A program made the position numbers and the translations under genes. Positions 50,572 through 60,995 of a stretch of DNA of 64,000 nt are shown here, piece after piece. Numbering within the stretch: position 1 is the stretch's first letter; each line of letters begins with the position of its first letter. This stretch comes from Coix lacryma-jobi var. lacryma-jobi (Eukaryota > Streptophyta > Magnoliopsida > Poales > Poaceae), in NCBI GenBank assembly GCA_009763385.1, contig CM019826.1, positions 82,903,942 through 82,967,941 on the forward strand, in the 5' to 3' direction. The notes beneath the pieces were generated by a model. The model was given only the letters and a program-made list of their open reading frames with translations, did not search any database and was not told the DNA's origin.

Positions 50572-53500
50572 CTAGAGAAAGTCTTCTGTTTCCCAGGTTG
50601 CATCTCCGTCGTCATGATGACTCCACAAAACCTTGTACACCTTCACTAAACGATTGCGAGTTACCCTTTCCTTGCTGTCCAAAACTCGCACTGGTTGCTC
50701 TTGGTATGTGAGATCTGATGCTAGCTTCAACTCTTGCGGTTCTATACTTTCTTCCGGTACACGTAGACATTTCTTCAACTGAGAGACATGAAAGACTGGA
50801 AAGACTGAACTCATAGCTTCGGGCAACTGGAGTTGATATGATACTTCTCCTTTTCTCTTTAGGATACGATATGGTCCTACATATCTTGGGGCTAGCTTCC
50901 TTTTTATGCCGAACCTTTGCACTCCCCTCATCGGAGTTACTTTCAGATAAACATGATCTCCCTTCTTAAACTCTAACAGCCTTCTTCTATTGTCGACATA
51001 ACTTTTCTGTCGAGATTGAGCCGCTTGTAAGTGTTGATGGATGACCTGAACCTTTTTCTCAGCTTCTGCTACGAAGTCGATTCCAAAATATCACCTTTCC
51101 CCTGGTTGGATCCAACTTAACGGAGTCACAAACTTACGTCCATATAAAGCTTCAAACGGTGCCATCTTGATGCTTTCTTGATAACTATTATTGTACGAGA
51201 ACTCTGCTAACGGTAGCCATGATTCCCACGATCCTTTGGAGGATAACACACAAGCTCTGAGCATATCTTCAAGCACTTGGTTTACTATTTCCGTTTGACC
51301 TGCCGTCTGAGGGTGCTAAGTTGTACTGTGAACCAACTTTGTTCCCAAACCTTTATGTAACTGCTGCCAAAAGTGCGCGGTGAACTGCGATCCGCGATCT
51401 GAAATGATTGTCTTTGGTATTCCATGCAGACGCACTATCTCTCTGATGTAGATATCTGCATACCGAGGCGGTTGATATCTGGTCTTGACTGGGATAAAGT
51501 GAGCAGACTTGGTCAGACGATCCACTATTACCCAAATGGAATCATTCCCTTTTTCCATAGTGGGTAAACCGGTTATGAAATCCATACTGATGTCTTCCCA
51601 TTTCCAAACAGGCACTGGTAACGGTTGCAACAACCCTGCAGGTTTCATATGAACTGCCTTAAGTCTGCAACACGTGTCACATCTTGCAACATATGCGGCT
51701 ATCTCTTTCTTCATTTTTGTCCACCAAAAATGAGGTCTTAAGTCCTGATACATCTTACTGCTTCCTGGGTGAAGAGATAACTTAGATAAGTGAGCCTCAT
51801 CCAGGATTTTATTCTTGAGATCTTTGTTCTTTGGCACTACAAGATGATCTCCAAACCATAACACTCCCTGCTCATCCAACCTGAAGGAGGTTAAGGGATC
51901 TTCCAACATTCTTTGCTTGATATGAGAAATCCCTTTATCAGACTTCTGAGCTTCAACGATCCGACTTTCCAGCGAACAACTCAGCTGAATGTTGAACAAA
52001 ACATCTGGGTGTATCAGGTTGAACTTCTCTTCAAACAACGGTTGCACCACCACCCAGTTTGAGTTCCGGCTCAAAGCATCCGCAACCACATTGGCCTTTC
52101 CGGGGTGATAGTGAACTTGCAAGTTATAATCCTTTATCAACTCTAGCCATCTTCGCTGTCGCATGTTCAACTCGGGTTGAGCGAAGATATACTTCAGACT
52201 TTTATGATCGGTGTATATATTGCACACATTTCCCAACAAGTAGTGTCTCCATGTCTTCAGAGCATGCACTACTGCAGCCAACTCTAAATCATGTGTAGGG
52301 TAGTTGACCTCATGTTTCCTTAACTGTCTTGAGGCATACGCTATCACTCGTCCTTCTTGCATCAGCACACAGCCCAAATCCGTCTTGGATGCGTCACAAA
52401 ACACATCAAAAGGTTTCTCTATATCTGGTTGAGCCAAAACAGGGGCAGCGGTCAACGGTTCCCGTAAAATTCGGAAAGCTGCTTCACACTCCTTTGTCCA
52501 GACAAACTTCACATCCTTTTGTAACAAGGAGGTCATAGGTTTTGCGATCTTGGAGAAGTCCGGAATGAAACGACGATAGTAACCAGCCAAACCTAGAAAA
52601 CTCCTGACTTCTGTTTCTGAGGTTGGCGCCTTCCAATCCATTACCTCTTGTACCTTCCTTGGGTCCACTGAAATCCCATCTTCCGATAGCACATGACCGA
52701 GAAAGTGAACCTTCTTCAACCAGAACTCGCACTTACTGAACTTAGCATATAGCTTATGCTCTCGAAGCCTTGACAGAACTATCCTCAAGTGTTCCGCATG
52801 ATCTTCTTCGTTCTCCGAATATATCAAGATATGATCCACAAAGACCACCACGAATCGATCCAGCTCAGGCATAAACACGGAATTCATTAGGTACATGAAG
52901 TATGCAGGAGCATTTGTCAAGCCAAACGACATGACAAGATACTCGTACAACCCGTACCTAGTAGAAAAAGCCGTTTTAGGTATATCCTTGGGCCTAATCT
53001 TGATCTGATGGTACCCCGATCTTAAGTCTATCTTGGAAAACACCCTAGCCCTCGTCAACTGATCAAAAAGGATATCAATCTGAGGTAAAGGATACTTATT
53101 CTTGATTGTTACTGCATTCAAAGGCCTATAATCCACACACATACGCAGAGTCTTATCCTTCTTCTTCACAAAGAGCGCAGGACATCCCCACTCGAACGAA
53201 CTTGGTTGAATTAAACCCTTGTCCAACAACTCTTTTAACTGAACCTTCAACTCGGCTAACTCATTGGGAGGCATACGGTACGGTCTTCTGGATATAGGTG
53301 CTGTTCCAGGTATCAACTCTATTGCAAACTCCATGTCCCTATCCAGAGGTAAACCAGGTAACTCATCCAAAAACACATCAGGAAACTCACAAACTATAGG
53401 GATTTCCTGAAGAACTACCCCTTGAACTGCACAACTCATAGAACTAAGATTAGGACGGTCAGGGAGAAACACTTGAAACCTTTTGTTTTCCTTGGGATCC

Positions 53501-53643
53501 TTCAAGGAGATTATCCTTTTTCTGGTATGTATGACCACTTCCCACTTTTTCATCCAGTCCATCCCTAAGATAACATCCAAGGATAAACCTGGCATAACCA
53601 CTAAACTTACTCGGTACTGATTACCCTCCAAACTAAGAGTTGC
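50572..53643 (-). pseudogene. pol: T3 pol: PR end, RT, RNase H, IN and chromodomain
   Basis: The frame from 53631 covers the end of protease, reverse transcriptase (about 53100-52700), RNase H, and integrase with HHCC zinc region and DRGSQF core. TAG at 51316-51318 and TGA at 51091-51093 break integrase; the rest stays in frame to 50572 and ends in a chromodomain (VLDSKERVTRNRLVKVYKVLW, then TWE). The reverse transcriptase active site reads FVDH: the codon at 52833-52831 is CAT (His) in place of the second Asp. Chromodomains direct such elements to marked heterochromatin. Inactive as it stands. Confidence 0.92.
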
Positions 53644-54953
53644 CCCCTTTTACCACTTGGTTAGACAACACACTTGCACTAGCTGAGTTTATCCGAAACC
53701 CAAAATCCATTGTCACCATTTCCTGATTATGCTTAAGTGCAAATGCTTGACTTATAAAAGAATGGGATGAACCAGAATCAAATAGAACAACTGCAGAGAT
53801 ATTGTTGATAGAAAACATACCAGCAGTCACGGGTTCTCCCTCAGAGATGCCTTCTAAAGAAGTATGATGCACACGAGCCTGCAATTGATTAGTCTTCTTC
53901 CTCGGACTAGGACACGTCCGGGACAAATGTCCTTCCTTGCCGCAGTTGTAACACGGTCCCTTGACGTAGCTGCCTGTAAAGTTCTGATTTCTAGGTCCTG
54001 CCCTATACTGTGATGCCTGTCCTCTTGCAACCTTCTGAACCTTGGCCTGCGGTTGGTTTCCAGGAAGACGACGTTGAGGAGGTTTGAAACGTGCTCCCGG
54101 CGCTGCTGCACGAAACTGAGGACGATTGACCACCTGATTCCCGCCCTGCTGTGTTCCTGCATCAAAGGTTCGATTGCGTGCTTTGGATGCACTATAGAGA
54201 TTGTTGTTGTTTTCTTGAGTCAAATAGTCATTGACAAAGTCATTGAACTGGGTCCTGGAAGAGTTTCCCATCCACTTCAGGAGCTTGGGGCTCAGGCCCC
54301 TCTTCATACTGGCAATCTTCTTTGCGTCTGTGTTGACATACTCAGGTGCATAACGGGCAAGATTGTTGAAAGCATGCAGATACTCTGCCATGGTCTTGGT
54401 ACCTTGGGTCAAACTCAAAAACTCTATTACCTTCATAGCCATTAAACTGGGAGGGATATAGTGGCCACGAAAAGCTGCTGTAAACTGCTCCCAGACTATC
54501 GGTTGATTTGCCGGAAAAGTGGTACGATGATGTGCCCACCATATACCAGCTGGTCCCTGTAACTGGTGAGCTGCGTATTCCACCTTCAGAGATTCCGTCA
54601 GACGGAGCAACCTGAACTTCTGTTCGATGGTGTTGATCCATTCGTCAGCTTCCAAGGGTTCAGCTGCTTCCTTGAAGATCGGAGGTCTAGTGTCCAAGAA
54701 GTCCTTAAACGTGCTATACTGATTTACATCTTGACTACCCTGACCTGCAGCCCTGCGGGTATTCTCAGCGATGTTCCTGAGATTTGCTTCCATATTGCGC
54801 TGCATAACTTCCATGTTGCGCTGACTTCCAAGGAACTGTGCAAAGAACTGCTCCGCCATGTATGGGGGGAGGAGGAGGAGGATTGGCTTCCTCGCCCTGA
54901 CCACTCCCACCTACACCACTATCACTGCCGGCTCCACGACGAGTATTCACCAT
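53633..54953 (-). pseudogene. gag: T3 gag and protease start, two homopolymer frameshifts
   Basis: Start ATG at 54953 (MVNTRRGAG). The frame shifts by one base at a G6 run near 54865 and continues as the 425-residue frame to 53633. Gag capsid domain (about 54650-54250), one CCHC knuckle CYNCGKEGHLSRTC (about 53935) and protease LFDSGSSHSF (about 53780). The second shift, at a G5 run near 53643, separates protease from the rest of pol; one G fewer would restore the frame. Tekay elements normally have one continuous gag-pol frame. Confidence 0.88.
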
Positions 54954-55100
54954 CTGCATAGCCAATCAATAATCGATGAGTGATGCCATATATATAAATA
55001 AAAATGTGTAATGATTGCAGTACTGTATTTGAACATAGTTCATACAATAAGGTACATTCACAAGTCGTTCCACATAAATAACATCACAAACAGATTATAC
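54954..55100 (-). other. T3 leader, cut by S7
   Basis: AT-rich untranslated sequence before gag. The last bases tatac (55096-55100) are the left flank of S7. Confidence 0.7.
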
Positions 55101-55755
55101 TGAGAACATATATGATGAATGATTGACTTTGATGAGGAAGGTTTGAGGCTTTTACCCGGTTGAGTCTATATCTAGCTATGCGCTTATTGTTTATGACTAA
55201 CCGGTGGCGTGAGTTGTGTGGTGTTTCTGTGTTGGTGTGCGTGTGCGACATATGTCTCTTGGCTGTGTTGATGTGCAGGTGTGGAGCTCGGATACAGTGG
55301 TCTATGGCGAGGTGAAGGTCAAGTAGAGACATGCCGTGCCGACGGACCGGGAGCGGTGAAGGATGGGCGTGCCGTGCGGCGGACGTGCCATGCCGAGGTA
55401 CCCAGAGCGGTGAAGGGCGGACGTGAGGCTTGGACTGATGGACCAGAGGGCCAGAGGACCAGCTGTGGTAGCTGGCACGTGGCATCGGCGAGCGAGAGCA
55501 CATGGGGATGTGCGGTGCATCGGCCGAGTCGGGAGGAAGGCGCTGGAGTCGTGTCACTTGGCGAGAGGTCGGACACGGGCTTGCGTGCGGCGCAAGTGCC
55601 GTCGGTCAAGTCAAGAAGGAAGGCGAAGGCCTTGTGCCCGGCGTGGAGGCTGGACATGCATCGGCATCGGTGCCGGTGGTCGGGGTGTGCGAACCACATC
55701 CCGTCTACGGTGCGGGTTCGGTAGCTGAGCCTCAAAAAGCTACCATCAACGGTTT

Positions 55756-55923
55756 CCAGGTTTGGGCCTCAAAACCTGGGCACGCAGGTTTCCGAGTTTG
55801 GGCCTCAAAACTCGGGATGGACGGTTTCCAGGTTTGTGCCTCAAAACCTGGGCTGGCGGGTTTCCGAGTTTGGGCCTCAAAACTCGGGGTGGACGGTTTC
55901 CCGGTTTGGGCCTCAAATCCGGG
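55756..55923. repeat. Five-unit covarying hairpin array, exact 36-bp period, S7 LTR
   Basis: 24-nt units start at 55756, 55792, 55828, 55864 and 55900. Arms: CCAGGTTT/AAACCTGG, CCGAGTTT/AAACTCGG, CCAGGTTT/AAACCTGG, CCGAGTTT/AAACTCGG, CCCGGTTT/AATCCGGG. The 12-bp spacers end in GGTTT. Stem types alternate and the arms match in nearly every position. Confidence 0.95.
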
Positions 55924-56175
55924 GGTTGGTCCGAACGGACGGTCGACGCGTGGCGGCGTGGAGAGGCTGGCGCAGCGGCGATGCTATCCACGAGTAGGCG
56001 CGGTGGTCGACGTGACGGCACGTGGCGGCATCCGGGAGGTCGCGTCGAGGCGAAGCTACCGGATGTGCGGGCGTGGCCGTCGGATGAAGATCGTCAGGAC
56101 TAGACGGTTTTACCCCTGGGGGGTATTTGGGTTGAGTGCTTAATGTAAGGGCATTTTGGTATTCGGACGTGCGCC

Positions 56176-56184
56176 TATATATAT
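56176..56184 (+). promoter_or_regulatory. TATA box of S7 LTR
   Basis: TATATATAT in gcgccTATATATATgagggggg. It separates the hairpin array from the GGACAGTCC array. Confidence 0.65.
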
Positions 56185-56805
56185 GAGGGGGGCTGCTAGA
56201 GCAGCCGTATACTAGGCAATCCTTGGAGCGGTGTCACTCTCATTTTGCTGTTTGTGAGAGGAGGCTAGGGTTGGGGAGAGACAGGCTCTTGTTCTTGAGC
56301 TTTTCGCCATCCAAGCTTTGATCTGCTGGAGTGGCTTGTAGCCCGACACCGAGTGCTTAATGAATCATCCATTCCTCTGAATCCAAGGGTCAAATTTGTG
56401 GTGGAATTCGCATTTTGATTTTCTTCTTCGTGTTCTTCGCGTTCTCCTTTTTCTCCACGATTTTCTGCTCCCCCGATCTCCCTCTACGCTGCGTCTTTTG
56501 CGATTCCGTTTGAATCAACTTGTTCTTTGATGTGAGGAGAACATTTCGACCAGAGGAATTCATCTCTACCCTCACGAACAAGTAGATCGAGCCGAAATCA
56601 TTTTCGTTCTTTGTTCTTCCCCTTTTACGGTGTTCTTCGGATTTCTCATGGTGTAGTTGGATTGAAGCGATGATATCCTAGGATTAGCTTCCCAACACGT
56701 AGAAGAACACTTGGGTGAAGTTTGGTCGCAGCCCCGTTCGATTTGGTGAAGATCCATTCGATTTTGGTTTTGACCCGAGCAGTTTTTGTGCTTTCTGGGA
56801 GATCG

Positions 56806-57273
56806 CGGACAGTCCGCCATATTGGCCGCGGACAGTCCGCCAAGTTAGGCGCGGACAGTCCGGCCATCGGGCTCCAGCCGATTCAGTGGCTGCGCAGCTC
56901 GGTTTGTTAGGTCAACAGTGACCGGCGGACAGTCCGCCAGTGTTGGGCGCGGACAGTCCGGGCCTGAGCAGCGTCGTTCTAGCAGCTTTGCTGTTTTTCA
57001 CGTTTAGCCAGCGGACAGTCCGCCAGGACCCGCGGACAGTCCGGGGTCCTCATCGGACGCGGCTTCGGGCGGTCATCGGACGCTCATCGTTCACTGTTCA
57101 TGTGAACCGCGGACAGTCCGGCGTGCAAACCGCAGACTGTCCGGGACCCGTCCAGCAGCTGTTGCAGAACAGTTTGTTTTCGGGTCTTTTGCCGGCGGAC
57201 AGTCCGGACTCCCAGGCGCGGACAGTCCGCCCTTGACCGGACAGTCCGGCACCAGCAGCCTGGACAGTCCGGG
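56806..57273. repeat. GCGGACAGTCCGC palindrome array in S7 LTR
   Basis: About sixteen CGGACAGTCCG-type copies. Two CATCGGACGC words (about 57053 and 57076), the S4-type core, are embedded in the middle. Expected to lie in the transcribed part. Confidence 0.9.
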
Positions 57274-57687
57274 ATCCTGCTGAGAGCTGATTTTCAGTGC
57301 GTTGGCTCTCCCGGCTTTTCCGCTTCGTTTCCGGACTTCTCGTTTGCTCCTAGAGTTCACCTAGGAACCTCTCTACATATCTTTGCTACGAGTTAGCATC
57401 GGTATTTGGAGGAATCCCGACGTAGCTCTCTATCTATGTTTGGGAGTGGTCTTTTAGGCACGAACTTGACTCGGAGTTTTGGGAGTTTTGTTTTGCTCCC
57501 TTGTGCGGTGCCTCGCTGTGATCCTAGGGATCATCCACCCTCTTTCTAGGGTCGTGGGCATCGCGTTTGAGTCCGAAGCTTTTGGGGTAGATTTTGTTGG
57601 GACAGAGGCCGTAATTTCGAGAAGAAATTTTTTGGCTCCCATTCACCCCCCTCTGGTCGCCTTGCTTTAGCATTTTCGGTCCTTCAA

Positions 57688-57705
57688 TTGGTATCAGAGC
57701 CAGTT
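57688..57705 (+). other. S7 primer-binding site (tRNA-Met type)
   Basis: TTGGTATCAGAGCCAGTT begins 2 bp after the LTR; TGGTATCAGAGC is complementary to initiator tRNA-Met. Confidence 0.88.
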
Positions 57706-57854
57706 AGGGATCTCTCTACCTTAACCGGTTCCGGATCCACGAAGGCGACCTTTTAGAGTGGTTTGGCTTCCGACGTGGTTTGTCGAGGTGTTGAGCTTTT
57801 GCTTTGCTAACACTAACGGTGCTTTTTGAAGTAGCACCTAGCTCTTCTTCAAGT

Positions 57855-59800
57855 ATGTCTTTGTCCTTCAGCATGAATGGTTCCATGGACGACATCTTGG
57901 GAAGAAGGAGGAGTGCAGTTGATGAGAGGGATCACGAGGTGAACGATCTGCTGATCCTTCTACGAGATGACGAGCTTTCACCGGAGGATCTTCTATGTCA
58001 ACTTGGCAAGGCCAAGAAAGGTACTCTCGCTTCGAGTCTTGTGACCTTGCAAAATCTTTATGAGGCTCGATCTAGGAATGTTGAGCTTTGTAGTACCTTG
58101 CGTAGAAACGTCAAAAAGTGGAAATGGTTAGGAAGTTTGAAGTGTAGTGCATCTTTGCCTTGCACCTCCTGTAGTGACATGGTTAGGAAGAATGATGAGC
58201 TAAGCTTTTCCCTTGCTAGCTTAAAGTCTGAGAATGAAATGTTGATATCTAATGCTTCCAAACCATGTTTAGTTTGCACTGACTTAAGCAAGGACCTTGA
58301 TTATGCTAAAACTGAAATAGCCTTGCTAAAGTCGGATGCTTTGTTACCATGTGTTTCATGTGAGTCCTTGCTTGCTGAAATCAATAACTTAAAATTGACT
58401 CACTCCACATGTGTAGATGAACTTGAGCATGCTAGGGCTGAAATTATTGAGATAAATGCTATGCCTTGTAGCTTGTGCTCTTTGAATAAAGATGCTTGCC
58501 TTACTTCTTGTGCTAATCATGATTCGTTGCTTGATGTGAATGGTGATGTTTCTTCCACCGATTTCATTTGCACATCATGCATTATTTGGAAAAAGAAGTT
58601 TTGGTTTTGAAGCAAATGCGTGATGATATGAGCGCTAAGTTGGTTGAGCACAATGATATGAGTGCCAACCTTGAGAGGGAAGTCGAGCTCTTGCGTACCA
58701 CATATGCCGAGTGCATAAAAGAGGAGATGGAGAATCTGAAAAACACTCCTTGTGGTACTTGTGATCGCCTCATGTTTGAGAATGAGGTTTTAGCCAAAAG
58801 GTGCAAGAGCCTTTGTGCTAAGTCTTTTGAGTCACGCATTTCTTCCAACTCTGATGTTGATATTTCCAGGTTTGCATCTTTGCAACCGGAGTTGAGTTTG
58901 TGTGTTGCGCGTGAGTCTTTTGACGATGGCACTAGTGTCAAAGTTTTGGATAGCTCTTCCATAGCTACTCCTAACCTTGCTGTTTCTTCGAGTAATGTCC
59001 AAGAAATTTCTCTTGACAAGGGTGCTTCTCATATTTTTGGGACTCGTCCTCCCAATCCGGTTTTTCATTGCACCTTTTGCAACAAGGAGGGACATTCGCT
59101 CGATTTTTGTTTTCGCCGTGTCAAGCACGAGCGGCGAATTCGAGCTAAGGCTTTTAGGAAGCCACGTAGCCTTTCCCATGGCACGTGTGCTCCTAGTGCT
59201 GGCACCAAGTCTCTTGTTGATGCTTCTTGTTCTAAGCCCCAAGGGACTTCTCACTTGTCGGAGAATGGTGTGCCTTTCAGTAGGCCTTTGTATCATTGCT
59301 CTTTTTGTGAGAAAGATGGGCATCAAGAAAGCTTTTGCTATTGGCGTGCCAAACGCTTGCGCCAAGCTCGCTCTTCTAGGAAGATGGTGGTTCATAGCCC
59401 TTCTCATGGCATGAACGCTTCTGCTCCTAGCAAGAAGCCCATTTTTGTTAATGGGATTTATGACTCCTTTTCTAGTGGGATAGGTCATGGTCGTGGACAT
59501 GCTTCTAGTGCTTCTTCTCTTGGTCCACGTCATGCTTTTCATGATGCTTCTATTGGTTCTTCTACAAAGACCTTGGAAGATGTTTGCCTCTTTTCCCGTG
59601 GTACGACTCGTTCTTCTCCTCGAGTTGTCCTTTTGAGGAATGCTTCCAAGGGTGCTTCACAATTGCATTTGAACCAAAATTTGCATCATGCTAACCCACA
59701 AGATAAGTTGAGATTTGTGACCAAGTCTTGGGTTCCCAAGTACATGCTTGCTAACCCTTCGGGATCCAAGACTCGGGCTGCTTTGTCCTCTTGTGTGTAG
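57855..59800 (+). pseudogene. gag: S7 gag-derived protein: CxxC coiled-coil modules and two zinc knuckles, one frameshift
   Basis: The start chosen is ATG 57855 (MSLSFSMNGS); the frame is open from 57804. The copia Gag capsid-type N-terminus seen in S2 and S6 is absent. Instead about 250 residues alternate coiled coil with CxxC pairs: PCTSC, PCLVC, PCVSC, PCSLC, ICTSC and, after the shift, PCGTC. The frame changes between 58568 and 58610, where two open frames overlap by 43 nt. The second frame runs to a TAG at 59798-59800 and holds two CCHC knuckles, CTFCNKEGHSLDFC (about 59071) and CSFCEKDGHQESFC (about 59299). It corresponds to the middle and C-terminus of Sirevirus Gag. RNA binding is likely; the shift may be a mutation or programmed. 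Confidence 0.75.
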
Positions 59801-60524
59801 ATATGAGGACGCGGGGTGGAGAACATGCGTCTGATGGAGCTCGATCTTTTAGATGTGATCAAGAGTTGATGGTTCTCTACACCCCGCATAGAATTGCCTC
59901 CAAAGAGGCTTTTGTAGTTCGGTGAGCTTTCTTTTACACTCATACCTTGTACATCCATGATCTATGTCTTGTGGTATGAGATGGTTCTTCATGTGCTCAC
60001 TTGTATAGCTTTTACATGTACATTTTCTTTTGTATCATGTTTTGCTTTAGTCTAGCATGTGCTATCTTGTATATCATGTCATGCTAGCTTTGTGTATAGC
60101 TTTTGTGGATTATCCACTTTTCATGCTAGTCTGTGATCCTTATGAACATTATGCCATGTTTTACCATACCTCTCCATGAGCTTTACTTGTAGAGGTGTGA
60201 TGTTCATTAGGTGTCACTTTTCAGGTGCTAGTTTTGGTTAGCTACATGTATCCTGTTGATATGATTAGTTTGAGCACTAGCCTTTCCTCGATTTTATCAT
60301 GTTACATGCTTTTGGATCTATTGCTATCATTATCTTGAATTGTAGCATGTGTTGAGGTTTAGGCTGTGTTTGGGTTGATCATGTCTCTAGGTTGCATTTT
60401 GCTCCATAGTGCTGTATCCTGTTGCATGGTAGTCTTGTCTAGGTTGAGTTCAGATCTCCTTGCGGTATCATTCATAGGTAGATCTCTTTTTATTGAGAGT
60501 TCACCTTATGCTTATTATGTGACT
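59801..60524 (+). other. S7 non-coding stretch after gag
   Basis: No gene. It begins with a long-range inverted repeat (59811-59824 with 59872-59887) immediately after the gag stop; the rest is T-rich and unrecognised. Confidence 0.7.
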
Positions 60525-60995
60525 AACCGTTTTCGTGGAGACCTTGAGGTCACAATAGATGAGACAATGCCTTGTGTTGTCTTCTGCTTTTGAGTGTGCA
60601 GGAGAACAGGAGCCTGGAGAGAGCACTTCGGCTCACAGACCCGATCCCTCTTCTTCCATGACTTGGGGTTCCGTTCGAGCAGTTCTCCAGCGAGCACTAG
60701 CTGCACCTGTGGGAGCGACAGCATCAGGCGAGGGGGAGACGACTTCGGCGAGGCAGCTGCCCCGAAGATTTCAGCAATTTCAGGCATCCCCTCGGGCATC
60801 ACACCAGCAAGCGGTCATGCGCTTCAGGAGGTACGTCCGACACACTTCTGAGTCCGGATTTTGGTACTCTTCTTCTTCGACCTCTTTTTGCTGTGTGGTC
60901 TTTTCGTTGTGGATTTTGCTGGCTGTCGCTTGAGCGTTTCTTGGCTCTTCTCTTGTGAGTCTGGTGTGTGTTTCCCTTTTAGTTGGGGAAGCATT
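60525..60995 (+). pseudogene. S7 mosaic pol remnants
   Basis: Three short pieces align with S4 pol in order: the linker between integrase and reverse transcriptase (60525-60765, like 38235-38560), RNase H start (about 60790-60935, like 39640-39770), and the RNase H end (about 60955-60985, like 40170-40200). Whole reverse transcriptase and all upstream domains are missing. Not coding. Confidence 0.8.

Larger units (their letters stand above)
46313..55100 (-). mobile_element. T3: Tekay/Del-type chromovirus, 5' LTR outside window
   Basis: Minus strand: gag, protease, reverse transcriptase, RNase H, integrase, chromodomain, polypurine tract, then a 4187-bp 3' LTR. The 3' LTR ends inside S6 gag at 46313. 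S7 is inserted in its leader at 55101, so the 5' LTR lies beyond S7. Coding is damaged by two shifts at homopolymers, two stops and one catalytic change. Confidence 0.93.
55101..57686 (+). repeat. S7 5' LTR (2586 bp)
   Basis: TGAGAACATATATG...TCGGTCCTTCA, followed directly by a primer site. Order: hairpin array (55756-55923), TATA (56176), GCGGACAGTCCG array (56806-57273). Confidence 0.93.

Noticed and set aside
50572..50931. T3 as a centromeric CRM-type element
   Set aside because: The C-terminus has an ordinary chromodomain with TWE and a very long LTR, as in Tekay/Del; no CR-type motif is seen.
55756..55923. CRISPR-like look of the 36-bp-period repeat array
   Set aside because: The sequence is a plant LTR. 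Repeats are imperfect hairpins with changing stems, spacers are 12 bp and partly conserved, and no cas-like gene is present.
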